A stretch of 64,000 nt of DNA from CAVSMC01 sp963798655. GTDB lineage: Bacteria; Pseudomonadota; Gammaproteobacteria; Burkholderiales; Casimicrobiaceae. The notes under the pieces were generated by a model that did not search any database, was not told the DNA's origin, and saw only the letters and a program-made list of their open reading frames with translations. The position numbers and the translations under genes were made by a program. Numbering within the stretch: the first letter of the stretch is position 1; each line of letters opens with the position of its first letter. The DNA is taken from NCBI GenBank assembly GCA_963798655.1, contig CAWCUH010000016.1:62001-126000 (forward strand), given 5' to 3'. Positions 17,796 through 25,866 of this stretch are shown piece after piece.

Positions 17796-18505
17796 GTCAC
17801 TTCTCCCATCGGGCGCGGCAGCACCGGCCGCGGCAAGCCGAGCACGCGGCGGTGCGCGCTCTCGATGTGATGCGCGAGACGTCTCGCAACGGCTTCGCTG
17901 TCGCGGCGCTTCAGTGCGTCGATGAACCAGAGATGCTCGTCGAATGCCGGCACGAGCACGTCGCCGGAGAGCATCGAGCCTTCGAGCTTGATCAGTCGCA
18001 CGCGAAGGCTGTTGATCCGGTAGACGTCGGAGACGAGCGCGTTGCCGAGTCGGTCGATCATCATGTCGTGCAAGCCCCAGTCGACCGTCGTCGCCTCGGT
18101 CAGCAGGCGGTCGTCGATCGGACCCTTGCGCGCGCGGCGAACGACGTCGAGATGCGCGTCCTCGATCGCGGCGAGCTCGGCATCCGACGCGACGGTCGCG
18201 AAATGAAGCGCGGCCTCGCGCTCGAGCATCAGCCGCAGCGCAAACGCGTTGTTGATCAGCTTGAGGTCGACCTGCGCGATCTGCATCCCGCGCTGCGGCA
18301 CGGTTCGCAGCAGACCTTCGGCTTCGAGGCGCGGAACCAGCTCGCGTACGGCGCCGAGCGGCATGTCGAGCAACTGCATCAGCTCGCGCTGAGAGATGAA
18401 TTGGCCGGGCCGGATGTTGGCCTCGAGGATCTGCTGCTGGAAATTCTCGTATGCCCGTGCGCGCAGGCTCGGCGCGGGGGGGCGGATCGCGTTGGCGGCA
18501 GTCAT
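17792..18505 (-). CDS. GntR-family transcriptional regulator, FCD subfamily
   Basis: A 237-residue regulator: an N-terminal winged helix (FISQRELMQLLDMPLGAVRELVPRL) and an all-helical FCD ligand domain with the conserved Asp/His metal-binding positions (HDMMIDRLGNALV and HLWFIDALKRRD). It is the first gene of the lyase-TRAP-kinase operon and overlaps the lyase start. The ATG at 18505 is chosen because the conserved domain begins about 15 residues later, though the frame is open upstream. It probably represses the operon until its substrate appears; a matching palindrome lies upstream at 18675-18688. Confidence 0.9.
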   Translation of the reverse strand: MTAANAIRPPAPSLRARAYENFQQQILEANIRPGQFISQRELMQLLDMPLGAVRELVPRLEAEGLLRTVPQRGMQIAQVDLKLINNAFALRLMLEREAALHFATVASDAELAAIEDAHLDVVRRARKGPIDDRLLTEATTVDWGLHDMMIDRLGNALVSDVYRINSLRVRLIKLEGSMLSGDVLVPAFDEHLWFIDALKRRDSEAVARRLAHHIESAHRRVLGLPRPVLPRPMGEVT

Positions 18506-18918
18506 GCGCTGGCAGCGAATAGCGCAGGCCGCGGGTGCAGCGGCGAGCCGGAGTGGTGGCTGATAGCCATGCTGTTGAATATGAAGCTGAATGGTCTGCC
18601 GAGCATCTTGCGCCTTGTCGCAGTCGGTTGAAGCTCTCCGCCGCCCGTTGAGGGGAGTCTTCAACTGCGAACACACTAACATGTTAGTATGGGGTTAGCA
18701 AGACCCGGACGCAAAAAAACAAGCTCGAACGTCGCGGTCGCGCGGTTGAACGCGAAGCTGCACCGCAGTTGTTGGCGCTTCGTCGGCGCGCGTCCTACGG
18801 ATAGTGGCAAACATGGCCGACTGCGGCCGCAATGGATTTGCGGGAGCATGGCTCGTCATCGGTCAGCACGCGATCGATCATTTCGCCCGTCTTGTCCTTC
18901 ACCATTACGAGGTCAACC
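18506..18918. other. Intergenic promoter region between FCD operon and PRC-barrel gene
   Basis: A 413-base divergent intergenic stretch with no convincing gene; short open frames here lack recognisable protein features. It contains the operator-like palindrome described separately and should carry promoters for both flanking genes. Confidence 0.6.
18675..18688. promoter_or_regulatory. 14-bp palindrome, likely FCD/GntR operator
   Basis: ACTAACATGTTAGT is a perfect palindrome. It lies 170 bases upstream of the FCD regulator start on its coding strand and about 230 bases before the divergent PRC-barrel gene. Short palindromes with central AC...GT dyads are typical operators of the FCD/FadR group, so it is a candidate autoregulatory site. 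A second half-like GTTAGC follows eight bases later. Confidence 0.55.
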
Positions 18919-19725
18919 ATGCACAATCATCGATCATCGCTCCTATTCTCCGCGCTGGCAGCGAGCCTTGCGCTCACGCTGAGCCCGGCGAGCGCGCAGA
19001 CATCGGGCGCGTCGGGCAATCCGGGCGCCGACACGAACCGGTCGAGCGCAACCGCCGCCCATTCGAAGGACACCAGCAACAAGGCTGACCGCAAGGCCGA
19101 GACGAATGCCGACGAGGCGTGGCAGCGCACGCATCGTGCGAGCAAGATCATCGGCACCGAGGTTCGCAACGGCCAGGACCAGAAGGTCGGTACGATCAAG
19201 GACCTCGTGCTCGAGGACCCGCAATCGGGCCGCATCTCACAGGTCGTCATCGCCGTCGGCGGCGTGCTGGGCATGGGCGACAAGCTGTTCGCCGTGCCGT
19301 ACGAGGAGATCCAGGTGACGCCCGGCCAGAAGCACGTCGTCCTCAATGGGGGCAACGACCTCGCGCAGACGTTCGACGAAAAGCACTGGCCGCAGAGCAC
19401 GAAGCAGACAGCGAGCACGACAAGCGATCGAAGCAGCGGCGTTGCGATGTCGCCGGTTGCGACGCCGAGCAGCGCTCCGACGTCCGGCGTGACCGCGAAC
19501 GGCAACGCGACGAGCGCGGAACCGTCGTCCTCGGCACCGAGCTCGTCGGCGAGCGCGAGTAGCGCGACCGCGCCATCGTCGAGCACGAGCAATACGAGCG
19601 GTGGCGCTGCGAGCAGCTCGACCGACGCGAGCAATGCGGGCGCATCGCCGTCGTCGTCGACGCCACCCGCGCCGACGACGTCCGGCTCGAACACGAGCTC
19701 GAGCGCGACCGGCTCCTCGCAGTAA
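18919..19725 (+). CDS. Exported PRC-barrel domain protein with Ser-rich tail
   Basis: A 268-residue protein with a signal peptide (LLFSALAASLALTLSPASAQ, cleavage near residue 28). A PRC-barrel domain follows at about residues 75-135 (ASKIIGTEVRNGQDQKVGTI, then DLVLEDPQSGRISQVVIAVG). The last 120 residues are a low-complexity Ser/Ala/Thr tail, unusual for the family and probably disordered. PRC barrels occur in periplasmic stress proteins and ribosome-maturation factors; here location suggests an envelope role. A GAGG site precedes the ATG at 18919. Function unknown. Confidence 0.8.
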   Translation: MHNHRSSLLFSALAASLALTLSPASAQTSGASGNPGADTNRSSATAAHSKDTSNKADRKAETNADEAWQRTHRASKIIGTEVRNGQDQKVGTIKDLVLEDPQSGRISQVVIAVGGVLGMGDKLFAVPYEEIQVTPGQKHVVLNGGNDLAQTFDEKHWPQSTKQTASTTSDRSSGVAMSPVATPSSAPTSGVTANGNATSAEPSSSAPSSSASASSATAPSSSTSNTSGGAASSSTDASNAGASPSSSTPPAPTTSGSNTSSSATGSSQ

Positions 19726-20721
19726 CCGTCGCAGCCAGCCGGCGGTGCCGGCATGTCGGATCACGGCGCCATCGCGACAACGATGGCGCCATTTTCGTTG
19801 CCCGGACGCGGTTCGGCCGCGTCGCGGTGTGCCCGCGCGGCGGACGACGCCAAAGGCATGACGTCGGTCTCGTCCTACGCACCGTCTGCCGCGGGGCCGA
19901 CACCGTCGGCATGGGGTGGCGGCGACACTGCATTCATCGCTATTTGCACGCGGCATCCATCGCTGACTGCACATGGGTCCCGGCGACGGGCGTGCCGCTC
20001 GAGACGATGTTCGGTACAAATGGTACGTTCGGCGAGCGCTTACGCCGGATGTGGCTCCTCGGCAGTCGAAATCGCGGCGCTGCGCGAGTGCGCGGTCGTG
20101 CGTCGCTGCTCGATTCGATGTGTGAGCCGGGTACGACGATCATGCACGGCGATACCCGTACGTCATCGCGGGCGAGCCGGACTTCGGCGAAGCGCTGAAA
20201 GGCCTCGGTCTCCCGCGCGGACCATCGCGTGTCGGGTGTGTCCTACGTTGCGCCGCGCGAGCGCCTGACAGTGGAAAAGCCGCGGGAATGACAGATTTGC
20301 GGATGCTGCCTTTGGCGGGTTCGAGTACAGGGCGCTGCGATGAACGATGAAGTGGCAAGGTCGTGCTGCGAGCACGCGCCCGAATGCGCGGTACACGAGG
20401 CGCCTTTCGATGGCGGGTATATTCCGTGCACGTGCTCGCTCGGCACAGGTTCTTTGCGCCATGAACCGGTGCGCCGCATCGAAGGTGCTTCTACGTCTCC
20501 GCCGGGAAGCGTCGAGGGTCCGCCGCTCTGAGCGTTGACCGGCGGCTTGGCCGGTCGCGCAAGCATTTTGCGCGTCTTGCGGAAACTCGCTCCGGCGCCC
20601 CGGTCAAAGCACGTTCGTCGTAGACGAAGCGGGCGCCGCGTCGCAGCCCCGGCGCGGGTTGCCACCCGCGCGTCTCGCCGGCTCGTGTCGGCATGAGACG
20701 ACGTTGACCGGCCAGCGTCTC
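19726..20721. other. About 1 kb without a convincing gene
   Basis: Open frames of 60-170 codons exist on both strands, but none shows a recognisable domain, signal sequence or strong ribosome site, and overlapping frames compete. A short hairpin (GACCGG at 20537-20542 with CCGGTC at 20551-20556) is visible. The stretch may be decayed coding DNA or hold an RNA gene that cannot be recognised by eye. Confidence 0.5.
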
Positions 20722-22227
20722 GTGAGCCTTCGACCCGATAAAGACGTCTCCGCCGAAGACCTCGCGCACGGGCAACGCGCGCTCGTGCACGATGCCGCCT
20801 GGGCCAGCCTGACCGGCTCGCTCTACGGTGGCGTCATCCTGACCGCATTCGCGCTTGCGCTCGGCGCCGGTCCTTTCACCATCGGCCTGCTCGCCGCGAT
20901 TCCGCTGATCGCCCAGGCGGCGCAGCTTCCGGCGATTGCGTTGGTCGAGCGCGTCCGGCAGCGGCGCAGGATCGCCGTCGTCGCCGTGACGGCGGCGCGC
21001 ATGCTGATCCTGCTCCTTGCGCTCCTTCCGCTCGCCGCGGCGTCGCCGACCCGGCTCGGCCTCCTCGTCGTCATGCAGTTCGTCATCGCGCTGCTCGGCT
21101 CGGTCACCGCATGCGCGCTCAACTCGTGGCTGCATCAGCTGTTGCCGCGCGAGGGACTCGGCGCATTCTTCGCGCGGCGGCTGTTCTGGGCAACGGCGGT
21201 CGCGTGCGTCGGCACGCTCGCCGCGGGCTTCACCGTCGATCATTGGCCGTTCGGCGATCCCCTGCACGCGTATTCGGCGACGTTCGCGCTTGCTGCGGTC
21301 GCCGGCTTCGTGAGCTCCTGGTTCCTGTCGCGCGTGCCGGAGCCGCCGATGACACGCGGCGGGCCGCCCGGGTCCGTCGTGTCGAAAATCCTCGCGCCGT
21401 TTCGCGACGCGCATTTCCGCAGCGTGCTGGTATTCATCGCCGCGTGGAACGCCGCGGCGAACATGGCGGCGCCGTTCCTCGCCGTGTACCTGATGCAGCA
21501 GCTCGGATTCGCGCTGAGCACGGTGACGACATTGTGGGTCGCGAGCCAGGTCGCCAACGCGCTGACGCTGTACTTGTGGGGCCGGTTGTCCGATCGGCTG
21601 TCGAACAAGGCGATACTCGACGTTGCGTTGCCGGCGCATTTCCTTTGCCTGCTCGCGCTCGCGTTCGTCGCCCATTTCGCGCACCACGGCTGGGCGCTTC
21701 CGGCGCTCTACGGGATCCACATCGCGATGGGCGCGGCCGGCGGCGGCATCGGGCTCGCCAACGGCAACATGAGCCTGAAGCTTGCGCCGAGCGGGCAGGG
21801 CACCGCGTACCTCGCGGCGATCAGCCTCGTCGCGTCGGTGACCGGCGGCATCGCCGCGATCGTCGCGGGCTCGCTCGCCGAATGGTTCCAGGCGGCGCAG
21901 CTTTCGGTGCTGATCCGATGGGCCGGTGCAGTGCGAAGCGGCGAAGTCGTGCTGATCGAGTTCTCGCACTGGCAGTTCCTGTTCGTCATTGCCGCCGCGC
22001 TCGGGCTCTACGTGCTGCATGCGCTGTCGCGGGTGGTCGAGGGCAAGGAGATCAGCCAGCGCGTCGTCATGCAGCACTTCGCGCTCGAAGCGGTGCGCAC
22101 GTTCAACGGCATCTCGTCGGTCGCCGGACCGCTCGGTAACCTGTTTTCGTTCGGGCGCCTGATCGAGCGACGGCTGTATGCGCGCCTGCCCGAAGCGGCT
22201 GCTAGTGAACGCAGTGAGCAGAAGTGA
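20722..22227 (+). CDS. Major facilitator superfamily transporter
   Basis: A polytopic membrane protein of about 500 residues with twelve predicted helices and the MFS architecture. The loop GRLSDRLSNKAIL after about helix 8 resembles the MFS loop motif, and RVRQRRRIAV is the cytoplasmic turn after helix 2. It ends with a soluble C-terminal extension of about 60 residues. The start is uncertain: GTG at 20722 is used because hydrophobic sequence begins about 25 residues later, but TTG at 20704 or 20659 is also in frame and none has a good ribosome site. No neighbour suggests a substrate. Confidence 0.8.
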   Translation: MSLRPDKDVSAEDLAHGQRALVHDAAWASLTGSLYGGVILTAFALALGAGPFTIGLLAAIPLIAQAAQLPAIALVERVRQRRRIAVVAVTAARMLILLLALLPLAAASPTRLGLLVVMQFVIALLGSVTACALNSWLHQLLPREGLGAFFARRLFWATAVACVGTLAAGFTVDHWPFGDPLHAYSATFALAAVAGFVSSWFLSRVPEPPMTRGGPPGSVVSKILAPFRDAHFRSVLVFIAAWNAAANMAAPFLAVYLMQQLGFALSTVTTLWVASQVANALTLYLWGRLSDRLSNKAILDVALPAHFLCLLALAFVAHFAHHGWALPALYGIHIAMGAAGGGIGLANGNMSLKLAPSGQGTAYLAAISLVASVTGGIAAIVAGSLAEWFQAAQLSVLIRWAGAVRSGEVVLIEFSHWQFLFVIAAALGLYVLHALSRVVEGKEISQRVVMQHFALEAVRTFNGISSVAGPLGNLFSFGRLIERRLYARLPEAAASERSEQK

Positions 22228-22350
22228 ACGGGCGTCGCCGTGCGGAGCTTGGGCCCCATCGCAGTTGGTTCACGTCGGCACCGGCCGCGCGCAATGTCAG
22301 GCGTGTGCCGCAGCGTCGGGTAGCGCAATCGCCGGCGTGCCGCTCGAGCG

Positions 22351-22364
22351 TTGAGACCCGTCAA
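22351..22364 (+). promoter_or_regulatory. FNR-box-like site, distal
   Basis: TTGAG-ACCC-GTCAA, eight of ten matches to the FNR consensus TTGAT-N4-ATCAA. Its centre is 73 bases upstream of the proximal site, about seven helical turns, so both sites would lie on the same face of the DNA. Confidence 0.5.
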
Positions 22365-22423
22365 TCCTCGCGCCGAATGTGGCGCGGCTGCGGCGATTCG
22401 CCACACGCGCGCACCGGGCAAGA

Positions 22424-22437
22424 TTGACACGCGTCAA
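22424..22437 (+). promoter_or_regulatory. FNR-box-like site, proximal
   Basis: TTGAC-ACGC-GTCAA, a perfectly symmetric FNR/ANR-type dyad, 123 bases before the fnr start. A weak -10-like TAACGT lies 31 bases downstream of its centre (22459-22464), the spacing of an FNR-activated class II promoter. Suggests autoregulation. Confidence 0.6.
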
Positions 22438-22553
22438 TACACGCTCGCGGCGTGCGAATAACGTGCACTACGAACCATGCAACGCCATGCGCGCACGCCG
22501 GTGCAGGCAACGAGGCGTCGGCAAGCGCCGCAGGCAAAGACGCCGAGGTCGCC

Positions 22554-23417
22554 ATGTCGATGCGAACGGAAACGGTAATCGATCCCGCCAGTGCTCCCGA
22601 GACGTCCGGCGAACGTCCTTGTCATCGCTCGCCAGCGCCTCCCATCGCCGCGGGTGCGACGCTCGGCAGCAGCTGCGGCACCTGTCACTTCCATGCCGAT
22701 TGCCTTGGCCATGCGTTTCGCAATGCGTCGAGCGCCATGCAGCCGCTGGTCGGCTATCGACGGCATCTCGCGCCCGGCGAAGTGCTCTATCATGCCGGCG
22801 CCAAATGCTCGCTCGTGCATGTCGTACAGGCCGGATTCTTCAAGACGATGATGCTGTCCGAGGACGGCGTCGCGCAGATCGCCGGCTTCCAGATGCCGGG
22901 CGACGTTCTCGGCATGGACGGATTCGGTGCCGGCATCCATCGGTCCGACGCGATCGCTCTGACCCAGGCCTCCGTATGCGTGATCTCGCGCGCGCGACTG
23001 CTGCAGGCGAGCGTGGAGAACGAGGCATTGTGTCGCCGCCTGCTTGGCGTAATGAGCGGCGAGATCATCTCGGACCACGATACGATGCTGCTGCTCGGCA
23101 GCCGTTCCGCCGAGGAGCGTGTCGCGGGCTTCATCGTCGAGCTTTCGCAGCGCCTCGCGGCGCGCGGCTACGCCGACTCCGAGATCGGTCTGTGGATGAG
23201 CCGCGAGGACATTGGCCGCTATCTCGGCCTCGAGCTGGAGACGGTCAGCCGCGTGCTGTCGAGCCTGCTGAAGCGCGGACTGATCGAGGTGCATCGCCGC
23301 CATCTCGCGATTCCGGATGTCGCGGCGCTGCGCGAAGTGGTTGCCGGAGACGGTCCGCACGCGCGAGCCACCGCGCACTCGTACGACGCCGACGAGCACG
23401 CGCTCGTCGAGCGCTGA
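22554..23417 (+). CDS. fnr: FNR-type oxygen-sensing Crp/Fnr regulator
   Basis: Global anaerobic regulator that binds DNA as a dimer when it carries an oxygen-labile [4Fe-4S] cluster. The four cluster ligands are present: Cys41, Cys44 and Cys50 (CGTCHFHADC) and Cys142, with the spacing of E. coli FNR Cys20/23/29/122. The cyclic-nucleotide-binding fold follows, and the C-terminal helix-turn-helix has MSREDIGRYLGLELETVSR, whose Glu, Ser and Arg correspond to the FNR residues contacting TTGA half-sites. The ATG at 22554 has a GAGG site six bases before it; an upstream in-frame start at 22452 would overlap the promoter. The 40-residue N-terminal extension is longer than usual. Confidence 0.93.
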   Translation: MSMRTETVIDPASAPETSGERPCHRSPAPPIAAGATLGSSCGTCHFHADCLGHAFRNASSAMQPLVGYRRHLAPGEVLYHAGAKCSLVHVVQAGFFKTMMLSEDGVAQIAGFQMPGDVLGMDGFGAGIHRSDAIALTQASVCVISRARLLQASVENEALCRRLLGVMSGEIISDHDTMLLLGSRSAEERVAGFIVELSQRLAARGYADSEIGLWMSREDIGRYLGLELETVSRVLSSLLKRGLIEVHRRHLAIPDVAALREVVAGDGPHARATAHSYDADEHALVER

Positions 23418-23422
23418 TCCGC

Positions 23423-23818
23423 TCAAAGCGTCGCGCCGGCGCCGGTCGCGTACACCTTTTCGCGCCGCCGCTGGCAACCGATGCAGCGTTTCGCCGTCGG
23501 GAACGCGGCCAGACGTGCGAGCGCGATGTCCTCGCCGCAGTCGATGCAGGTGCCGTAGTGAAGCTCCTGCATGCGCGTGAGGGCGCTGTCGATGTCGCGG
23601 ATCTGGTCGACGTGGCGCTGCAACAGCGAGTGGTCGAGGTCGGTGACGATGGTCGCCAGCGCATCGTCGCCGGCGTCGGGCGCGTCGCCTGCAATCTCGC
23701 CCATCGGATGCTCGCTCCAGCGCGCGAGCTCGTCGCGAGCGTCGCGAAGCAGTGACTTGCGTCGGGCAACCAGCTTGTGCTTCAGCATCTGAAGTTGCTG
23801 TCGCGTCGGTGACGTCAT
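23423..23818 (-). CDS. DksA/TraR-family zinc-finger protein
   Basis: A 131-residue DksA-like protein: an N-terminal coiled coil with an acidic turn (DAPDAGDDA, the position of the DksA tip aspartates) and an intact C4 zinc finger of Cys91, Cys94, Cys112 and Cys115 (CIDCGED and KRCIGCQ). DksA proteins enter the RNA polymerase secondary channel and change promoter choice under stress. It converges on fnr, separated by five bases, within a stress island. A second, degenerate paralogue lies at 52510-52905. Confidence 0.88.
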   Translation of the reverse strand: MTSPTRQQLQMLKHKLVARRKSLLRDARDELARWSEHPMGEIAGDAPDAGDDALATIVTDLDHSLLQRHVDQIRDIDSALTRMQELHYGTCIDCGEDIALARLAAFPTAKRCIGCQRRREKVYATGAGATL

Positions 23819-23842
23819 GGCCGGCCTCGCGGTTGCATTGCA

Positions 23843-24142
23843 TCAGCGACGGATGTCGCCGCGTCGCACCCAGACGCCACCGTGCTCGCAATGCAGCAGC
23901 TCGCTGCCGCTGCGCACGTATTGGCCCCTTGAATACGCGACGCCGTTGAAGTAGCACGTCGACGTCTCCCGCTCGAGATCGAGCGCACGCTCTTCGTCCT
24001 CGTCGACCATCGGCGAGGTCTCGAGCTCGTGGTCCGGCGCACCAACCTGCGGCGGATCGTCGCGCTCGCGTTCGCCCGCAAGGGTCGCGAGCATCGAGAT
24101 TTCGCCGGTGCCCAAATCCGCTGTCTGTCTGCGAGTCGTCAT
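23843..24142 (-). CDS. Small conserved hypothetical protein (DUF1496-like tail)
   Basis: A 99-residue acidic protein. The C-terminal third, CYFNGVAYSRGQYVRSGSEL followed by LHCEHGGVW, has the two-cysteine pattern of DUF1496-like proteins; the first half looks disordered. A GGAGG site precedes the ATG. It lies just upstream of the DksA-like gene in the same direction, 24 bases away, so they are probably cotranscribed. Function unknown; resemblance to DUF1496 is from pattern memory only. Confidence 0.65.
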   Translation of the reverse strand: MTTRRQTADLGTGEISMLATLAGERERDDPPQVGAPDHELETSPMVDEDEERALDLERETSTCYFNGVAYSRGQYVRSGSELLHCEHGGVWVRRGDIRR

Positions 24143-24253
24143 TCGATCCTCCGCTTGCCCGGGGCGTGCGGATGTCGTCGATGCCGGTCCTGCTGATCCG
24201 AGGCGTCGACCGCGAGCGCGCGCAGGTCGAGAGTTAGCCGAACAATTGCACGT

Positions 24254-24709
24254 CTATTCGGTGCTCGCCTCGCGCACGAGCAACACCGGCTCGGGAGCGA
24301 TGCGCACGAACTCGTCGGCAACGCTGCCGAGCAGCAGGCGGTTGAGCCCGCGCCGCCCGTGCGTGCCGATGACGACGAGCTCGGCCGGCCATGCCTTCGC
24401 TTCCTCGGCGAGCACTTCGACGATCCGCTGGTCGGCGCGCTCGATTTCGAGCAGCCGCGTCTCGACGCGCAACCCGGCGCGCCGAGCGAACGATTCAGCC
24501 TCGGCGAGCATCGCCCGGCCGGCCTTCGCGATCTCGGCGCGGATATCGGCGTACCAGACCGAGTCGGCTTCGACCGCCGTGCGCGTCGCATCGATGACGT
24601 GCAAGATGCGCAGCGCCGCGTTGTGCGTCTTCGCGAGCTCGACGGCTTCGGTGAGCGCCACGTCGGCCGTCCGGCTTCCGTCGATCGCCACGAGGATTCG
24701 GCTGTACAT
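24254..24709 (-). CDS. Universal stress protein (UspA family)
   Basis: A single-domain UspA protein of 151 residues. The N-terminal strand RILVAIDGS and the ATP-binding motif G-2x-G-9x-G-S (GTHGRRGLNRLLLGS, near residue 124) are complete, so nucleotide binding is expected. The ATG at 24709 is used; a GTG four codons upstream is too close to the Shine-Dalgarno-like GGGAGG. It is divergent from a second, distinct usp gene, with FNR-like sites between them. Usp proteins in anaerobic regulons support survival on oxygen or energy limitation. Confidence 0.88.
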   Translation of the reverse strand: MYSRILVAIDGSRTADVALTEAVELAKTHNAALRILHVIDATRTAVEADSVWYADIRAEIAKAGRAMLAEAESFARRAGLRVETRLLEIERADQRIVEVLAEEAKAWPAELVVIGTHGRRGLNRLLLGSVADEFVRIAPEPVLLVREASTE

Positions 24710-24844
24710 GGTCGCGCCCACCCTCCCGCACGCCGGCCCACTCGGGCCGCATGCAAACCAGTCTAGGAGATGCGCTGCACGAGCAAGTTGATATTGGTCA
24801 CGTGCGCGTCGAAGCGCGTCGCGCTCGCCTGCGCCGGTTCGGGT

Positions 24845-24858
24845 TTGACAATGCTCAA
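24845..24858 (+). promoter_or_regulatory. FNR-box-like site with matching -10 before usp gene
   Basis: TTGAC-AATG-CTCAA matches eight of ten FNR positions. A -10-like TACGCT at 24880-24885 is centred 31 bases downstream, exactly the spacing of a class II FNR promoter with the site at -41.5, and puts transcription start about 30 bases before the usp ATG at 24922. A weaker match TTGAT-ATTG-GTCAC lies at 24788-24801, nearer the divergent usp gene. Confidence 0.55.
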
Positions 24859-24921
24859 GTCGACGCCAGCCGATGCGGCTACGCTGTCGTTGACAGTTAC
24901 GTTTTGTGCAGGAGTGCGGAA

Positions 24922-25371
24922 ATGACCGATTCGGGATCGCCGAAGAAGGTGCTCCTCGCCGTCGACGGATCCGAGCCCTCGCTCGCTGCGACGCGTTGCC
25001 TGGTTTCGTTGTTCGCGAGCGAACGTGCCACGACCGACGTGATCGTCATCAACGTGCAGCAGGCGCCGCAATTCGTGGAGCTCGCGATGGGACCCACCGA
25101 GCGCGCGATGGAGGAATCGCGCACGACGACCGGACGAAGGACCGCTCACGCGGCGTGCGGGCTGCTCGAGCGAGCCCGTCTGCGTCACCGCCTCGAAGTG
25201 CGCGTCGGCGACGACGTCGCGTCGACGATCGACGCCTGCGCACGAGAGTACGGCTGCGACGTCATCGTCATCGGCCCGCGCGGTCTCGGGCGCTTCGGCG
25301 AATTCGTGCTCGGCTCCGTGGCCACCAAGCTGATCCATCACTCCAAGGTGCCGTTGCTGCTCGGCCGCTGA
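24922..25371 (+). CDS. Universal stress protein (UspA family), second copy
   Basis: A 149-residue UspA domain protein with KVLLAVDGSEPS at the N terminus and the nucleotide motif GPRGLGRFGEFVLGS near residue 124. It is only distantly similar to the neighbouring usp product, so the pair is not a recent duplication. The ATG at 24922 follows an AGGAG site by eight bases. Probably FNR-controlled by the site described just upstream. Confidence 0.88.
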   Translation: MTDSGSPKKVLLAVDGSEPSLAATRCLVSLFASERATTDVIVINVQQAPQFVELAMGPTERAMEESRTTTGRRTAHAACGLLERARLRHRLEVRVGDDVASTIDACAREYGCDVIVIGPRGLGRFGEFVLGSVATKLIHHSKVPLLLGR

Positions 25372-25404
25372 TGCGCCGCGGGCTCCGCCCGCTCGGCGTC
25401 GTGC

Positions 25405-25809
25405 TCAGCGCCGGCTCTCCGGCGTTGCGAACGAACCGTGCGCGCCGGTGCGGATGCCTGGCGTTTGCGGCGGGCTCGGGCCTCTGTCGAGCGACATGAT
25501 GTAGCCCGCGATCGCGCGCGCATCGCGCGGCGCAAGCTCGGGATGCGGAGGCATGTGCCACGGTCCGTTGCCGCGCTCGCCGCGCGCGATGAACCGCTCG
25601 ATGATCGCCGCCGCGTTCGGCCGGCCGCGGTACCCTGCGGCGATGTCGGCGAACGCGGGTCCGGCGAACGGCTGCTCGTCCGAGTGGCAGATGTAGCACC
25701 TGTGGTCGTGCATCAGCGCGACCGCGTCCTCGGCGCCGTCTGCGAGCGCAACGGCGGGTGACAGCGCGAGCAGCAGAAGCGTACAGCGGAGTGCAACCCG
25801 ATGACCCAT
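25405..25809 (-). CDS. Small periplasmic class I cytochrome c
   Basis: A 134-residue monohaem cytochrome c. The signal peptide (LRCTLLLLALSPAVALA, cleavage near residue 23) is followed by the haem-binding CYICH (Cys38, Cys41, His42), and Met86 in GPWHMPPHPEL is the likely distal ligand. The helix ARAIAGYIMSL closes the fold. It is of the c551/c552 electron-donor type. The ATG at 25809 places the signal peptide at the N terminus, although the frame is open further upstream. An FNR-like site lies 50 bases upstream, fitting a role in low-oxygen respiration. Confidence 0.88.
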   Translation of the reverse strand: MGHRVALRCTLLLLALSPAVALADGAEDAVALMHDHRCYICHSDEQPFAGPAFADIAAGYRGRPNAAAIIERFIARGERGNGPWHMPPHPELAPRDARAIAGYIMSLDRGPSPPQTPGIRTGAHGSFATPESRR

Positions 25810-25852
25810 GGCCGATCCCGCTTCGATCATCACCTGCCGGGAGCGCCGCTCG

Positions 25853-25866
25853 TTGACAACAATCAA
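25853..25866. promoter_or_regulatory. FNR-box-like site between cytochrome c and PRPP synthetase genes
   Basis: TTGAC-AACA-ATCAA, nine of ten matches to the FNR consensus. On the cytochrome strand a -10-like GATGAT (25826-25831) is centred 31 bases away, the class II spacing, though it leaves a very short leader. The site is also 99 bases before the PRPP synthetase start and could serve both genes. Confidence 0.6.

Larger units (their letters stand above)
22228..22553. other. Long fnr leader/promoter region
   Basis: A 326-base non-coding stretch upstream of the FNR gene. No gene is supported. It holds two FNR-type palindromes, described separately. Confidence 0.6.

Noticed and set aside
19753..20268. 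A 171-codon frame downstream of the PRC-barrel gene
   Set aside because: No ribosome site, no recognisable domain, heavy Arg/Ser bias, and competing frames on both strands.
20310..20345. GGGTTCGAGTAC resembling a tRNA T-arm
   Set aside because: No acceptor stem, D-arm or anticodon arm could be paired around it.
20340..20531. A 63-codon frame with six cysteines
   Set aside because: No ribosome binding site or homologous pattern; overlapping frame of equal length.
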